Below, one piece after another: positions 7,460 through 15,250 of a stretch of 20,701 bases of DNA. The notes under the pieces are model-generated. The model was given only the letters and a program-made list of their open reading frames with translations, was not told where the DNA came from and made no database searches. Both the position numbers and the translations under genes were made by a program. Positions within the stretch are counted from its first letter, which is position 1. Each line of letters opens with the position of its first letter. Source of the DNA: Archaeoglobaceae archaeon (GTDB lineage Archaea > Halobacteriota > Archaeoglobi > Archaeoglobales > Archaeoglobaceae); the NCBI GenBank assembly GCA_027038095.1, contig JALVYA010000003.1:1-20701 (forward strand), given 5' to 3'.

Positions 7460-7930
7460 ATGGCTCGCGTCAGGTATGCGTACACTCCTGAAAATCTGGA
7501 AAAAGCCGTCAGAGCCATGGGTTACGAAATGCCGATAAGCTTTAAGCACGCCATGGAGATATGCAGGGAACTTAAAGGAATGAAAATCGAGGAGGCGAAG
7601 AAGTACCTTGAAGAAGTGATTGCCATGAAAAGAGCAGTTCCGTTCAGAAGGCACAAGAAAAAAGTCCCACATCGAAAGGGGCTTGAAGGCTGGTACGCTG
7701 GCAGGTATCCTCAAAAAGCTGCGAGGTACATGCTGAAGGTTCTGAAGAACCTGGAGGCTAACGCAGACTACAAGGGGCTGGACAAGGATGAGCTTGTAAT
7801 AACGCACGCCCAAGCAAAAATGGGTAGAAAGCTCAAGAGGTACATGCCAAGAGCTTACGGGAGGTCAACTCCGAGGTTTAAAGTGTACACGACTGTCGAA
7901 TTCGTGGCTGAAGCGAAGGAAGAGGCTTAA
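7460..7930 (+). CDS. rpl22: 50S ribosomal protein L22 (uL22)
   Basis: Lines the exit tunnel with L4. The 156-residue archaeal form opens with ARVRYAYTPENLEKAVRA. Downstream stretches are AMKRAVPFRRHKKKVPHRKG and MGRKLKRYMPRAYGRSTPR, the part that forms the tunnel beta-hairpin in known structures. ATG 7460 follows GAGGTGG with normal spacing, and the gap to rps19 is nine bases. Nothing unusual. Confidence 0.97.
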   Translation: MARVRYAYTPENLEKAVRAMGYEMPISFKHAMEICRELKGMKIEEAKKYLEEVIAMKRAVPFRRHKKKVPHRKGLEGWYAGRYPQKAARYMLKVLKNLEANADYKGLDKDELVITHAQAKMGRKLKRYMPRAYGRSTPRFKVYTTVEFVAEAKEEA

Positions 7931-7941
7931 GAGGTGCTGAA

Positions 7942-8670
7942 ATGGCAGTAGAGAGAAAGTTTGTGGAGGACAGAGTGAAAAAGATGAACGTAAAAGAGTG
8001 GATGCACAGGGAAATCAGAAACGCAGGGTTCGGTGGAATAGACATAACGAGAACTCCTCTGGGCACTCAGGTAACGCTGTTCGTGGAAAGGCCGGGTCTC
8101 GTCATAGGTAAAGGTGGGAGAAGAATAAAGGCTCTAACCGAGAAGCTCAAAGAGTTTGGAATCGAAAACCCTCAGGTAAACGTTGAGGAAATAAAGAAGC
8201 CAGAACTCAACGCACAGCTGATGGCGTCGCTACTTGCAAGAGCGCTGGAAAGGGGATGGTACTTCAGAAAAGCTGGGTACAGATTTCTTTACAGGATAAT
8301 GGACGCCGGAGCCAAGGGCTGTGAGATAATAATCAGTGGAAAGCTCACGAGCGAAAGGGCGAGAACTGAGAAGTTCCTTGCCGGAACGATGGTGCACACA
8401 GGCGAACCAGCTTGCAGCATGGTGAAAACGGGATTTGACATAGCCATAAAGAAGCTCGGAGTGCTTGGAGTGACGGTCAAGATAATACCTCCAGACGTAA
8501 CTCTGCCGGACGAGTTCGAAGTTAAAGACATCAGGCCAGGCGAAACGGGCGAAACTGGTGGGAGTAACGAAGCTGAAAAGTCCGGTGAGACTGTGGAAGA
8601 AAAAGAAACTGGTGAAGCAGAAACGGGTGAAGCTGAAGAGGAAAAGGCAGAAGAAAAGGGTGGCGAGTGA
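7942..8670 (+). CDS. rps3: 30S ribosomal protein S3 (uS3) with acidic repeat tail
   Basis: Small-subunit protein at the mRNA entry tunnel. Residues 1-85 contain a KH domain with VERPGLVIGKGGRRIKAL (48-65). The C-terminal S3 domain covers about 90-190, with AKGCEIIISGKLTSERART near 124-142. From about residue 199 to the end at 242 comes a low-complexity tail rich in Glu, Gly and Thr with repeats of the type ETGE/EAE. It is encoded by imperfect repeats of GAAACGGGCGAAACTGGT-like sequence. Acidic tails occur on several archaeal S3 proteins; this one looks recently shaped by repeat slippage. ATG 7942 is preceded by GAGGTG. Confidence 0.96.
   Translation: MAVERKFVEDRVKKMNVKEWMHREIRNAGFGGIDITRTPLGTQVTLFVERPGLVIGKGGRRIKALTEKLKEFGIENPQVNVEEIKKPELNAQLMASLLARALERGWYFRKAGYRFLYRIMDAGAKGCEIIISGKLTSERARTEKFLAGTMVHTGEPACSMVKTGFDIAIKKLGVLGVTVKIIPPDVTLPDEFEVKDIRPGETGETGGSNEAEKSGETVEEKETGEAETGEAEEEKAEEKGGE
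8536..8667 (+). repeat. Degenerate Glu/Gly/Thr repeat coding for the S3 tail
   Basis: The last 44 codons of rps3 hold repeated units such as GGCGAAACGGGCGAAACTGG, GGTGAAGCAGAAACGGGTGAAGC and GAGGAAAAGGCAGAAGAAAAG. They encode ETGE, EKETGEAETGEAEE and KAEEKGGE. Copies vary in both sequence and length. Confidence 0.6.
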
Positions 8671-8681
8671 GGTGATGTGGC

Positions 8682-8879
8682 GTGAAGATGAAGGAGATCA
8701 GAGAAATGAACAGGGAAGATAAGATAAAAAAGCTCAGAGAACTGGAACTTGAACTTCTGAAGCTCAGAACCCTCTCAAGAAGCGGTGGTGCCCTCGAAAA
8801 TCCGGGCAGGTTGAAAGCGATAAAGAGGGATATAGCAAGAATAAAGCTCAGTCTGGCTGAGGAGGGTTATCGCTGTTGA
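8682..8879 (+). CDS. rpl29: 50S ribosomal protein L29 (uL29)
   Basis: Two-helix protein by the exit tunnel. 65 residues, typical: KEIREMNREDKIKKLRELEL, then RTLSRSGGALENPGRLKAIK and RDIARIKL. GTG 8682 lies at a proper distance after GAGGTGAT at 8669-8676; ATG 8688 is also in frame but farther from the binding site, so GTG is preferred. Its stop shares bases with the TTG start of the RNase P gene (TTGA). In many euryarchaea an aIF1 (SUI1) gene sits here; it is not present in this window. Confidence 0.93.
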   Translation: MKMKEIREMNREDKIKKLRELELELLKLRTLSRSGGALENPGRLKAIKRDIARIKLSLAEEGYRC

Positions 8880-9184
8880 AGCTGAAGAACTCCCCCGCCC
8901 TCGTTATAGCTGATGAGTGGATAGGTCTGGAGGTTGAAGTTGCTGACAGCCCGAACCCCTGTGAAATCGGGATTAAAGGTGTTGTGGTGGATGAAACGAT
9001 GAAAACTCTGAAGATAAAGACAGATAGGGGTGTTAAGACGATAGAGAAGTCCGGAAGGACGTTTCGCGTTAAGTATAAAAATTGGGTGCTCAGGGTGAGG
9101 GGAGATCTGATAGCTTTCAGACCTGAGGACAGGATTAAGAAAGGTATCATGATAATAAAAAGGTCAAAAACTGTCTGTAGGTGA
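8876..9184 (+). CDS. rnp1: Ribonuclease P protein component 1 (Rpp29/Pop4)
   Basis: Protein subunit of archaeal RNase P, the ribozyme that trims the 5' leaders of tRNAs; homologue of eukaryotic Rpp29/Pop4. The 102 residues have the Sm-like beta-barrel pattern: [40 protein letters not shown], then [15 protein letters not shown] and [13 protein letters not shown]. Start TTG 8876 overlaps the rpl29 stop; GGAGGG at 8861-8866 is nine bases ahead, and no better start exists nearby. The stop overlaps the cluster of possible starts of rps17. Its position between L29 and S17 is conserved among archaea and ties tRNA maturation to ribosome supply. Confidence 0.93.
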   Translation: MKLKNSPALVIADEWIGLEVEVADSPNPCEIGIKGVVVDETMKTLKIKTDRGVKTIEKSGRTFRVKYKNWVLRVRGDLIAFRPEDRIKKGIMIIKRSKTVCR

Positions 9185-9189
9185 TGATG

Positions 9190-9522
9190 ATGAGAGATAT
9201 AGGTTTGGATGTCAGACCTCCTGAAAGGGAGTGTGATGACAAAAACTGTCCCTTCCACGGTAACCTGCCCGTAAGAGGGCAGGTTTTCAGGGGAAGGGTC
9301 GTAAAGACGTACGAAAAATCCGCAGTGATAGAGAGGGAGATGCTTCGATACGTTCCAAAGTACGAGAGGTACCTGAAAAAGAAGAGCAAACTTCACGCAC
9401 ACAACCCGAAGTGCATAAACGCAAAACCCGGAGATGTCGTGCTTATTGCTGAGTGCAGACCGATAAGCAAGACGAAGAGCTTTGTGATAGTTGAGAAGGT
9501 TGAGGAGGCTGAGGAGGTATGA
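9190..9522 (+). CDS. rps17: 30S ribosomal protein S17 (uS17)
   Basis: OB-fold protein that binds 16S rRNA early in assembly. About 110 residues. Visible are [20 protein letters not shown] then [19 protein letters not shown], and the C-terminal [20 protein letters not shown] with [17 protein letters not shown]. Four in-frame starts are stacked as GTG ATG ATG ATG from 9181. The binding site GGTGATGA at 9180-9187 fits only the last ATG (9190), which also gives the expected MRDIG start. A perfect 9-base-pair hairpin followed by TTTT lies inside the coding region (9262-9285). The stop overlaps rpl14 as ATGA. Confidence 0.95.
   Translation: MRDIGLDVRPPERECDDKNCPFHGNLPVRGQVFRGRVVKTYEKSAVIEREMLRYVPKYERYLKKKSKLHAHNPKCINAKPGDVVLIAECRPISKTKSFVIVEKVEEAEEV
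9262..9285 (+). other. Perfect 9-bp stem-loop inside rps17
   Basis: AACCTGCCC (9262-9270), loop GTAAGA (9271-9276), then GGGCAGGTT (9277-9285), with TTTT running from 9284 to 9287. It encodes Asn-Leu-Pro-Val-Arg-Gly-Gln-Val. The structure is visible in the sequence; whether it forms in the mRNA and does anything is unknown. Confidence 0.55.
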
Positions 9523-9917
9523 AGAGCATAAGGGCAAGAGTACCGAAAGCCCTTCCAACCGGTGCAAGGCTCGTGTGTGCCGACAACACCGGAGCGAGAG
9601 AAGTTGAGATAATCGCCGTTAAGGGGTACAGGGGCGTTAGAAGAAGGTATCCCGCTGCCGGCGTTGGTGACATAATCATAGTTACCGTAAAGAAGGGGAG
9701 CCCCGAGATCAGGAAGCAGGTTCACTACGCAGTAATAGTCAGGCAGAGGAAAGAGTACCGCAGACCAGACGGAACGAGGGTCAAGTTTGAGGACAACGCT
9801 GCAGTAATAACGGACCCCAAGGGCAATCCAAAGGGAACTGAAATAAGAGGGGCTGTTGCGAGAGAGGCGGCTGAGAGGTTCACCAAAATAGGGTCTCTCG
9901 CATCCGCAATAATTTGA
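9519..9917 (+). CDS. rpl14: 50S ribosomal protein L14 (uL14)
   Basis: Large-subunit interface protein and anti-association factor contact. 132 residues. Family pattern: [20 protein letters not shown], then [20 protein letters not shown], and [19 protein letters not shown]. Start ATG 9519 overlaps the rps17 stop as ATGA with GGAGG directly upstream, so translation is probably coupled. Confidence 0.98.
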   Translation: MKSIRARVPKALPTGARLVCADNTGAREVEIIAVKGYRGVRRRYPAAGVGDIIIVTVKKGSPEIRKQVHYAVIVRQRKEYRRPDGTRVKFEDNAAVITDPKGNPKGTEIRGAVAREAAERFTKIGSLASAII

Positions 9918-9926
9918 GGTGGAAGC

Positions 9927-10280
9927 ATGAAGTCAAAACAGCCGAAAAAGCAGAGAAAAAGCCTTTACAGGGCAAAGCTTCACCAGAGGCACAAAATGCT
10001 TCACGCAACCCTTTGCAGGAAGCTGAGAGAGAAGTACGGAAAGAGGGCTGTGAGGGTCAGGAAGGGAGACAAGGTCAGGATAATGAGGGGAAAGTTTGCG
10101 GGTCACGAAGGTAGAATACTTGAAGTTGACATGAAAAACTACCGCATTACTGTTGACGGTGCAACTACGAAGAAGGTTGACGGAACGGAAGTTGCAGTTC
10201 CCATTCACCCGTCAAACGTCATGATTCTCGAGTTTAAGGAAGTTGACGACGTCAGGAAAAAAATCCTTGAGAGGAAGTAA
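9927..10280 (+). CDS. rpl24: 50S ribosomal protein L24 (uL24)
   Basis: Assembly-initiator protein of the large subunit. 117 residues. A basic archaeal N-terminal extension (SKQPKKQRKSLYRAKLHQRH) is followed by the KOW motif, VRKGDKVRIMRGKFAGHEGR at about 44-63. GAGGTGG precedes ATG 9927, nine bases after the rpl14 stop. The C-terminal VAVPIHPSNVMILEF fits the family. Confidence 0.97.
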   Translation: MKSKQPKKQRKSLYRAKLHQRHKMLHATLCRKLREKYGKRAVRVRKGDKVRIMRGKFAGHEGRILEVDMKNYRITVDGATTKKVDGTEVAVPIHPSNVMILEFKEVDDVRKKILERK

Positions 10281-10289
10281 GGTGGTATA

Positions 10290-10985
10290 ATGCATCAGAA
10301 AAGGCTTTCCGCTCCCAAAACAATAAAGATCCCGAGAAAAACCGCTAAATGGATCGTCAAAACAGGCCCGGGTCCGCACAACAAGAATGCGGTCCCGTTG
10401 CTGGTGGTTGTCAGAGACCACCTGAAGCTGGCCGATAACGCGAGAGAGGCGAGGAGAATAATAAGTGCAGGAGAAATACTCGTGGACGGAAGGGTGAGGA
10501 AGGACTACAAATTCCCCGTTGGTCTGTTCGACGTGATTTCCATACCTAAACTGGACAAAACGTACAGAATACTGTTTGACGAAAAAGGCAGGTACATACC
10601 AAAGGAAGTTGAAGACGGTGACTTAAAGCTGTACAAGATAAGGAACAAAACGGTGGTCAGAGGCGGAAAGGTTCAGCTGAACCTGTTCGACGGAACGAAC
10701 ATACTTGCCGACAACACGTACAGGACGAAGGACAGCATACTCGTAAAAATTCCGGAAATGAAAATAGTCGATCACCTGAAGTTTGAGGACGGAGCTCTTG
10801 TGATGATCGTTGGAGGCACTCACGCCGGAGAGCTCGGGCACATAAAGGAGTACAAGGTCGTCAGGGGTTCTGCACCAAACCTCGTTACGATAGAGGGTGA
10901 AGAGGGCGAAATAACCACCATAGCAGACCACGTCTTCGTAGTCGGGAAGCCCGGTGGCAAGCCAGTGATTGATCTCGGAGTTTAG
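10290..10985 (+). CDS. rps4e: 30S ribosomal protein S4e (eS4)
   Basis: Archaeal/eukaryotic small-subunit protein with no bacterial counterpart. 231 residues. An S4-like RNA-binding domain (ARRIISAGEILVDGRVRKDY, about 52-71) comes first. The central S4e domain and a C-terminal KOW-like stretch (MIVGGTHAGELGHIKEYKV) follow. The start MHQKRLSAPKTIKIPRK is typical. GGTGG at 10281-10285 precedes the ATG. The stop lies only 14 bases before the chosen L5 start. Confidence 0.98.
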   Translation: MHQKRLSAPKTIKIPRKTAKWIVKTGPGPHNKNAVPLLVVVRDHLKLADNAREARRIISAGEILVDGRVRKDYKFPVGLFDVISIPKLDKTYRILFDEKGRYIPKEVEDGDLKLYKIRNKTVVRGGKVQLNLFDGTNILADNTYRTKDSILVKIPEMKIVDHLKFEDGALVMIVGGTHAGELGHIKEYKVVRGSAPNLVTIEGEEGEITTIADHVFVVGKPGGKPVIDLGV

Positions 10986-10999
10986 TGGAGGTGTTGCTG

Positions 11000-11545
11000 A
11001 TGGCAGTTGCTCAGGCGGATGTTGAAAGGCAGGCAAAGAAAATGGAGAACCCGATGAGAGAAATACTGATAGACAAGGTTGTGATAAACATCGGCGTTGG
11101 TGAGAGCGGTGAGAGGCACAAAAAAGCGATGCAGCTCTTAGAGCAGTTAACGGGTCAGAAACCAGTTGCAACTTACGCTGAAAAGACGATAAAGAACTTC
11201 GACATCAGAAGGGGCGAGGCAATAGGCGTCAAAGTAACCCTCAGGGGAGAAAGGGCGTTGAAGTTCCTCAAAGACGCTCTCACTGTAAAGGAGTTCAGGC
11301 TCAGAAGAAGACAGGTTGGAAGTGGAGAGTTTTCTTTTGGAATTGCTGAACACATAGACCTGCCGGGCGTCAGCTACGACCCGGACATGGGAATATTCGG
11401 AATGGATGTGTGCGTCTCTCTGAAGAGAAGGGGCTACAGGGTTGCGAGAAGGAAGATTGCGAGAGCGAAAATCGGGAAGAAGCACAGGATAACCAGAGAA
11501 GAAACTGTGGAGTGGTTGAACTCTCTCGGTGTTGTGGTCGAGTAG
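11000..11545 (+). CDS. rpl5: 50S ribosomal protein L5 (uL5)
   Basis: Binds 5S rRNA and contacts the P-site tRNA. 181 residues from ATG 11000. Patterns are [20 protein letters not shown], then [20 protein letters not shown], and [20 protein letters not shown]. An upstream GTG at 10985 is in frame and overlaps the rps4e stop, but GGAGGTG at 10987-10993 stands six bases before ATG 11000, so the shorter start is chosen. Confidence 0.97.
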   Translation: MAVAQADVERQAKKMENPMREILIDKVVINIGVGESGERHKKAMQLLEQLTGQKPVATYAEKTIKNFDIRRGEAIGVKVTLRGERALKFLKDALTVKEFRLRRRQVGSGEFSFGIAEHIDLPGVSYDPDMGIFGMDVCVSLKRRGYRVARRKIARAKIGKKHRITREETVEWLNSLGVVVE

Positions 11546-11573
11546 GCTAGTAAAAAGAAAAGGGGTGTTTGCC

Positions 11574-11726
11574 TTGAAGGAGAGAAAGAAGATTTTTGGT
11601 AGGGGCGCCAACCAGTGCAGAAGGTGTGGCAGAAGGTCTGGGCTCATAAGGAAGTACGGTATCTACCTCTGCAGGCAGTGCTTCAGGGAAGTTGCGAGCG
11701 AGCTTGGGTTTAAAAAGTACTGGTGA
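11574..11726 (+). CDS. rps14: 30S ribosomal protein S14, zinc-binding type (uS14)
   Basis: Small-subunit head protein. 50 residues from TTG 11574: [20 protein letters not shown], then a C-terminal CRQC. The four cysteines in two CxxC pairs are the zinc ribbon of archaeal S14. AGGGGTG at 11561-11567 stands six bases before TTG 11574. An upstream TTG at 11529 would add 15 residues unlike the family and overlap rpl5, so it is rejected. The short length is normal. Confidence 0.95.
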   Translation: MKERKKIFGRGANQCRRCGRRSGLIRKYGIYLCRQCFREVASELGFKKYW

Positions 11727-11760
11727 TCGGTTGAATTTTTCACGCTAATCGGGTGGTTGT

Positions 11761-12153
11761 ATGAGCTTGAGTGATACACTCTCAAATGCCATGTCGGCGA
11801 TAAAAAATGCCGAGAGCTGCGGAGCCGGTAAGTGCGAGATAAGACCGGCTTCAAAGTTAGTTGGGAATGTGCTCAGAGTGATGAAGGATTACGGATACAT
11901 AAAGAGCTTCGAGTACAAGGATAACAGGCAGGGCGGAATGTTCGTCGTCGAACTCTCTGGAAGGATAAACGACTGCGGAGCCATAAGGCCCAGATTCTCG
12001 GTTAAAAAGACGGAGTACGAGAAGTACGAGAAGAGGTTTCTGCCGGCGAGAGATATGGGTATACTCGTTGTGTCCACCGTTAAAGGAGTCATGTCCCAGA
12101 GGGAGGCGAGAGAGAGAGGACTCGGTGGAATACTTCTCGCATACGTGTTCTGA
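11761..12153 (+). CDS. rps8: 30S ribosomal protein S8 (uS8)
   Basis: Binds the central domain of 16S rRNA. 130 residues. The start reads [20 protein letters not shown], and the C-terminal domain has [20 protein letters not shown] followed by [17 protein letters not shown], as in archaeal S8. GGGTGG stands a few bases before ATG 11761. The gap to rps14 is 34 bases. Confidence 0.97.
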   Translation: MSLSDTLSNAMSAIKNAESCGAGKCEIRPASKLVGNVLRVMKDYGYIKSFEYKDNRQGGMFVVELSGRINDCGAIRPRFSVKKTEYEKYEKRFLPARDMGILVVSTVKGVMSQREARERGLGGILLAYVF

Positions 12154-12164
12154 GGGTGATAATC

Positions 12165-12722
12165 ATGCTTCAGTTAAAGCAGAGAGTCGAAAGGGTTGTT
12201 GAAATTCCGGAAGGTGTTGAGGTAAGCGTTGAAGGCGGCGACATTTCGGGATACACGGTGAAGGTGAAGGGCCCGAAGGGAGAGAATTCGAGAGTTCTGA
12301 AGTTCAGGGACGTGCACATAGAGGTCGACGGAAATAAGGTTAGAGTCTACACGGACAGCGTTAAGAAGAAGCAGAGGGCAATGGTCGGCACTTTTGCCTC
12401 TCACATCAGAAACCTGATAACGGGAGTTACAAAGGGTTTCCAGTACAAACTCAAACTCGTTTACTCTCACTTCCCCGTAAAGCTCAGAGTTGAAGGTAAC
12501 GAAGTTATCATAGAGAACTTCCTCGGCGAAAAGTATCCGAGGAGGTCGAAAATAGTCGGCAGGGCTCAGGTAAAGATAAACGGTAACGACATAATCGTCG
12601 AGGGAATCGATAAAGAGGAGTGCGGCCAGACAGCGGCAAACCTTGAGCAGACGACGAGGATAAAGAACCTCGATGTCAGGGTTTTTCAGGACGGAATATA
12701 TATTGTCGAAAAGCCGAGGTGA
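12165..12722 (+). CDS. rpl6: 50S ribosomal protein L6 (uL6)
   Basis: Large-subunit protein near the factor-binding centre. 185 residues from ATG 12165: [34 protein letters not shown], and the C-terminal [20 protein letters not shown], with the two-fold repeated L6 fold. A GTG at 12156 is in frame but is itself part of the binding site GAGGGTGAT (12152-12160), so the ATG is taken. Confidence 0.97.
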   Translation: MLQLKQRVERVVEIPEGVEVSVEGGDISGYTVKVKGPKGENSRVLKFRDVHIEVDGNKVRVYTDSVKKKQRAMVGTFASHIRNLITGVTKGFQYKLKLVYSHFPVKLRVEGNEVIIENFLGEKYPRRSKIVGRAQVKINGNDIIVEGIDKEECGQTAANLEQTTRIKNLDVRVFQDGIYIVEKPR

Positions 12723-12726
12723 TAGA

Positions 12727-13128
12727 ATGGAAAATCTTTCCACTCTTCTGAGGCTCAGGAGAAGGCTTAAAAGCAGAAAACCAGAGTTCAGAAGGTACGA
12801 GTCACACAAAAAGCTCAGGTTGAGAGATAAGGGCTGGAGGAAACCGAGGGGCAGGCACAACAAGCTCAGGCAGATGTACGGTGGTAAGTGGAGCGGAAGA
12901 GCTCTGGTCAGGGCTGGATACGGTTCTCCTTCGAAAGTGAGAGGTTTGCACCCGTGTGGAAAAGAGGAAGTTCTCGTGTACAACCCCTCCCAGCTCGAAA
13001 GCTTAAATCCCGAAACTCAGGCAGTCAGAATAGCATCTTCAGTTGGCATGAAGAAGAGGCTCGCAATAGAGGATAGAGCAAAGCAGCTCGGCCTGAAAGT
13101 GCTCAACCCCGTGCAGGGAGGTGAGTAA
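12727..13128 (+). CDS. rpl32e: 50S ribosomal protein L32e (eL32)
   Basis: Archaeal/eukaryotic large-subunit protein. 133 residues from ATG 12727. Conserved stretches are RRLKSRKPEFRRYESHKKLR, WRKPRGRHNKLR, and PSKVRGLHPCGKEEVLVYNP. AGGTGAT at 12717-12723, overlapping the rpl6 stop, is the ribosome binding site. An earlier in-frame start at 12673 lies inside rpl6 and is rejected. Confidence 0.96.
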   Translation: MENLSTLLRLRRRLKSRKPEFRRYESHKKLRLRDKGWRKPRGRHNKLRQMYGGKWSGRALVRAGYGSPSKVRGLHPCGKEEVLVYNPSQLESLNPETQAVRIASSVGMKKRLAIEDRAKQLGLKVLNPVQGGE

Positions 13129-13129
13129 C

Positions 13130-13582
13130 TTGAGCGACCTGAGGTTTCAGAGAAGGCTTGCCGCCCAGATCCTGAACTGCGGTGAAAACAGGATATGGAT
13201 CAATCCCGAAGCTCTGGAAGACGTGTCGTCTGCATCCACGAAAGAAGACATCAGAGAGCTGATAGAGAGCGGTGCCATAAAGAGAAAACCTGTAAAAGGA
13301 ATAAGCAGAGCCCGGATAAACGCGAGAAAGGCGCAAAGAAAGAAGGGGAGAAGGAGAGGACACGGAAGGAGAAAGGGCAAGAAAACTGCAAGAATGCCAA
13401 AGAAAGAGCTCTGGATGATAAGGATAAGGGCGATAAGAAGGAGGCTGAGACAGCTGAGGGATACGGGTGTCATAGACAGGAGAACGTACAGAATGCTGTA
13501 TATGAAAGCCAAGGGTGGAGAGTTCAGGAGCCTCTCGCACCTTAAAGCTTACCTCCAGACTCAGGAGATTATTAAGAGGTGA
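13130..13582 (+). CDS. rpl19e: 50S ribosomal protein L19e (eL19)
   Basis: Archaeal/eukaryotic large-subunit protein with long helices that helps form an inter-subunit bridge. 150 residues from TTG 13130: [20 protein letters not shown], a basic middle ([20 protein letters not shown]), and the C-terminal helical part [28 protein letters not shown] at 13117-13124 is five bases ahead of this TTG. The GTG at 13121 lies inside the binding site. The C-terminal module has a look-alike inside the L15 gene of this operon. The gene overlaps the preceding TAA closely and ends inside the binding site of rpl18. Confidence 0.95.
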   Translation: MSDLRFQRRLAAQILNCGENRIWINPEALEDVSSASTKEDIRELIESGAIKRKPVKGISRARINARKAQRKKGRRRGHGRRKGKKTARMPKKELWMIRIRAIRRRLRQLRDTGVIDRRTYRMLYMKAKGGEFRSLSHLKAYLQTQEIIKR

Positions 13583-13587
13583 TTAGA

Positions 13588-14148
13588 TTGGCAAGAGGTC
13601 CGAGGTATAGGGTAAAGTACAGGAGAAGAAGGGAAGGAAAGACGAACTACAGGAAGAGGCTCAAGCTTCTCATATCCAAGAAGCCGAGGCTTGTTGTCAG
13701 AATTACGAACAAAAGAGTGATTGCCCAGATAGTGGAGTACGCTGAGGAGGGAGACAGAGTTCTCGTGGCTGTGGACTCTTTAAAGCTGAAAGACTACGGC
13801 TGGAAAGGAGACGAAAACAACACTCCCGCTGCATACCTGACAGGCCTGCTGATAGCCAAAATGGCGGAGAAAGCGGGAATAAGAGAAGCTGTACTCGACA
13901 TAGGCCTGCACTCTCCAACCAGAGGATCGAGAGTTTTTGCTGTGCTCAGGGGTGCCGTGGAAGCAGGTCTCGAAGTTCCTCACAGCGAGGAAGTGTTTCC
14001 GGACGACGACAGAATCAGGGGTGAGCACATAGCAGCTTACTATGAGGAAAATCCTGAAAGGTTTAAAAAATACGAGGATAGGGGTTTAAAACCCTCCGAG
14101 CTTCCTTCTCACGTTGATGAGGTTAAAGAAAAAATACTGAGCATGTAG
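13588..14148 (+). CDS. rpl18: 50S ribosomal protein L18 (uL18)
   Basis: 5S rRNA-binding protein. 186 residues from TTG 13588: [20 protein letters not shown], then [18 protein letters not shown], and [24 protein letters not shown] at 13579 is in frame but overlaps the binding site GAGGTGAT (13576-13583). The family starts at MARGPRY, so TTG 13588 is chosen. The archaeal C-terminal extension [20 protein letters not shown] is present. Confidence 0.95.
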   Translation: MARGPRYRVKYRRRREGKTNYRKRLKLLISKKPRLVVRITNKRVIAQIVEYAEEGDRVLVAVDSLKLKDYGWKGDENNTPAAYLTGLLIAKMAEKAGIREAVLDIGLHSPTRGSRVFAVLRGAVEAGLEVPHSEEVFPDDDRIRGEHIAAYYEENPERFKKYEDRGLKPSELPSHVDEVKEKILSM

Positions 14149-14158
14149 GGGGATAATC

Positions 14159-14755
14159 ATGACAGATGAGTGGATTCCAAAAACGAGACTTGGCAAGCTC
14201 GTTGCTGAAGGTAAGATTAAAACGATGGACGAGGCCATAGCGAGCGGTCTTCCCCTCAAGGAACCAGAAATAGTTGACACTCTGCTTCCTGACCTTTACG
14301 ATGAGGTCCTCGACATATCAATGGTTCAGAGAATGACGGACAGCGGTAGAAGAACGAAGTTCAGAATCACCGCTGTTGTTGGAAACAAGGACGGTTACGT
14401 TGGAGTGGGCGTGGGTAAAGCCTCTCAGGTTGCTCCAGCCATACAGAAGGCAATAAACAACGCCAAGCTCAACATATTCAGGGTTCAGAGGGGATGTGGT
14501 TCTTGGGAGTGCGGATGCGGTACTGAACATTCAATTCCCTGCAAGGTTACCGGTTCTGCAGGTAGCGTAAGGGTTACTCTGATACCCGGGCCAAAAGGTC
14601 TCGGACTGGTTGCAGGAGAGGTGGCGAGAAAAGTCCTCGAATTTGCGGGAGTTAAGGATGTCTGGACTTTTACGAAGGGAAGCACGAAAACAACGATAAA
14701 CTTTGCAAGAGCGACGTACGAGGCTCTGAAACAGACAATGTACATAAAAAGGTGA
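14159..14755 (+). CDS. rps5: 30S ribosomal protein S5 (uS5)
   Basis: Small-subunit accuracy protein near the mRNA entry. 198 residues. The double-stranded RNA-binding-like domain holds [20 protein letters not shown] and [20 protein letters not shown] cysteine-rich stretch [17 protein letters not shown] follows, as usual in archaea and eukaryotes. The C-terminal domain has [27 protein letters not shown] lies before ATG 14159. Confidence 0.98.
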   Translation: MTDEWIPKTRLGKLVAEGKIKTMDEAIASGLPLKEPEIVDTLLPDLYDEVLDISMVQRMTDSGRRTKFRITAVVGNKDGYVGVGVGKASQVAPAIQKAINNAKLNIFRVQRGCGSWECGCGTEHSIPCKVTGSAGSVRVTLIPGPKGLGLVAGEVARKVLEFAGVKDVWTFTKGSTKTTINFARATYEALKQTMYIKR

Positions 14756-14761
14756 TCTGTT

Positions 14762-15220
14762 ATGGTGTATGCAGTGGTGAGACTCAGAGGAACGGTTGAC
14801 GTTAACAGAAAAATCAAGGACACGCTGAAGATGCTAAGACTGCACAGGCGATATCACTGCGTTGTCGTGCCGGACACACCGTCGTACAGGGGAATGCTTC
14901 AGGTCGTGAAGGATTACGTGGCCTACGGGGAGATTGGAGCAGAAACGCTGTCAATGCTTTTGAGAAGGAGAGGAAGACTTGTTGGCAACAGGAGACTGAC
15001 TGACGAGTACGTTAGAGAGAACACTCCGTACTCCTCAATAGACGAATTCGCGAAAGCAGTGGTGGAGGGAAAGGCAACTCTGAAGGATTTGCCAGAGCTA
15101 AAGCCAGTGTTCAGGCTTCACCCTCCAAGAAAAGGTCTGAAAAACATAAAGTGGCACTACCCGCTTGGAGATCTCGGAAAACACGACGAAATCGAAAAGC
15201 TTCTTGAAAAGATGAGGTAG
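14762..15220 (+). CDS. rpl30: 50S ribosomal protein L30 (uL30)
   Basis: Archaeal/eukaryotic long form (152 residues, related to eukaryotic L7) rather than the 60-residue bacterial form. It starts [20 protein letters not shown] followed by [20 protein letters not shown]. The end [20 protein letters not shown] is typical. It begins six bases after rps5, with GGTGAT as ribosome binding site. Confidence 0.97.
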   Translation: MVYAVVRLRGTVDVNRKIKDTLKMLRLHRRYHCVVVPDTPSYRGMLQVVKDYVAYGEIGAETLSMLLRRRGRLVGNRRLTDEYVRENTPYSSIDEFAKAVVEGKATLKDLPELKPVFRLHPPRKGLKNIKWHYPLGDLGKHDEIEKLLEKMR

Positions 15221-15250
15221 TGGTATTGAAAAAGCGAAAGGGGTGGTATC

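Noticed and set aside
8848..9567. Open frame of 239 codons on the minus strand opposite RNase P protein 1 and S17
   Set aside because: The same shadow effect; it covers several confirmed genes and has no ribosome binding site or family pattern.
11529..11573. Longer S14 product starting at 11529
   Set aside because: It would add 15 residues unlike the family and overlap rpl5, while a strong ribosome binding site points to TTG 11574.
12673..12726. Longer L32e product starting inside rpl6
   Set aside because: The 18 extra residues are an out-of-frame reading of the rpl6 end; AGGTGAT directs initiation to ATG 12727.
12174..12983. Long open frame of 269 codons on the minus strand opposite L6 and L32e
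   Set aside because: It lies opposite two certain ribosomal protein genes, and its product is low-complexity (Leu/Ser/Tyr rich) with no recognisable family; it is a codon-usage shadow.
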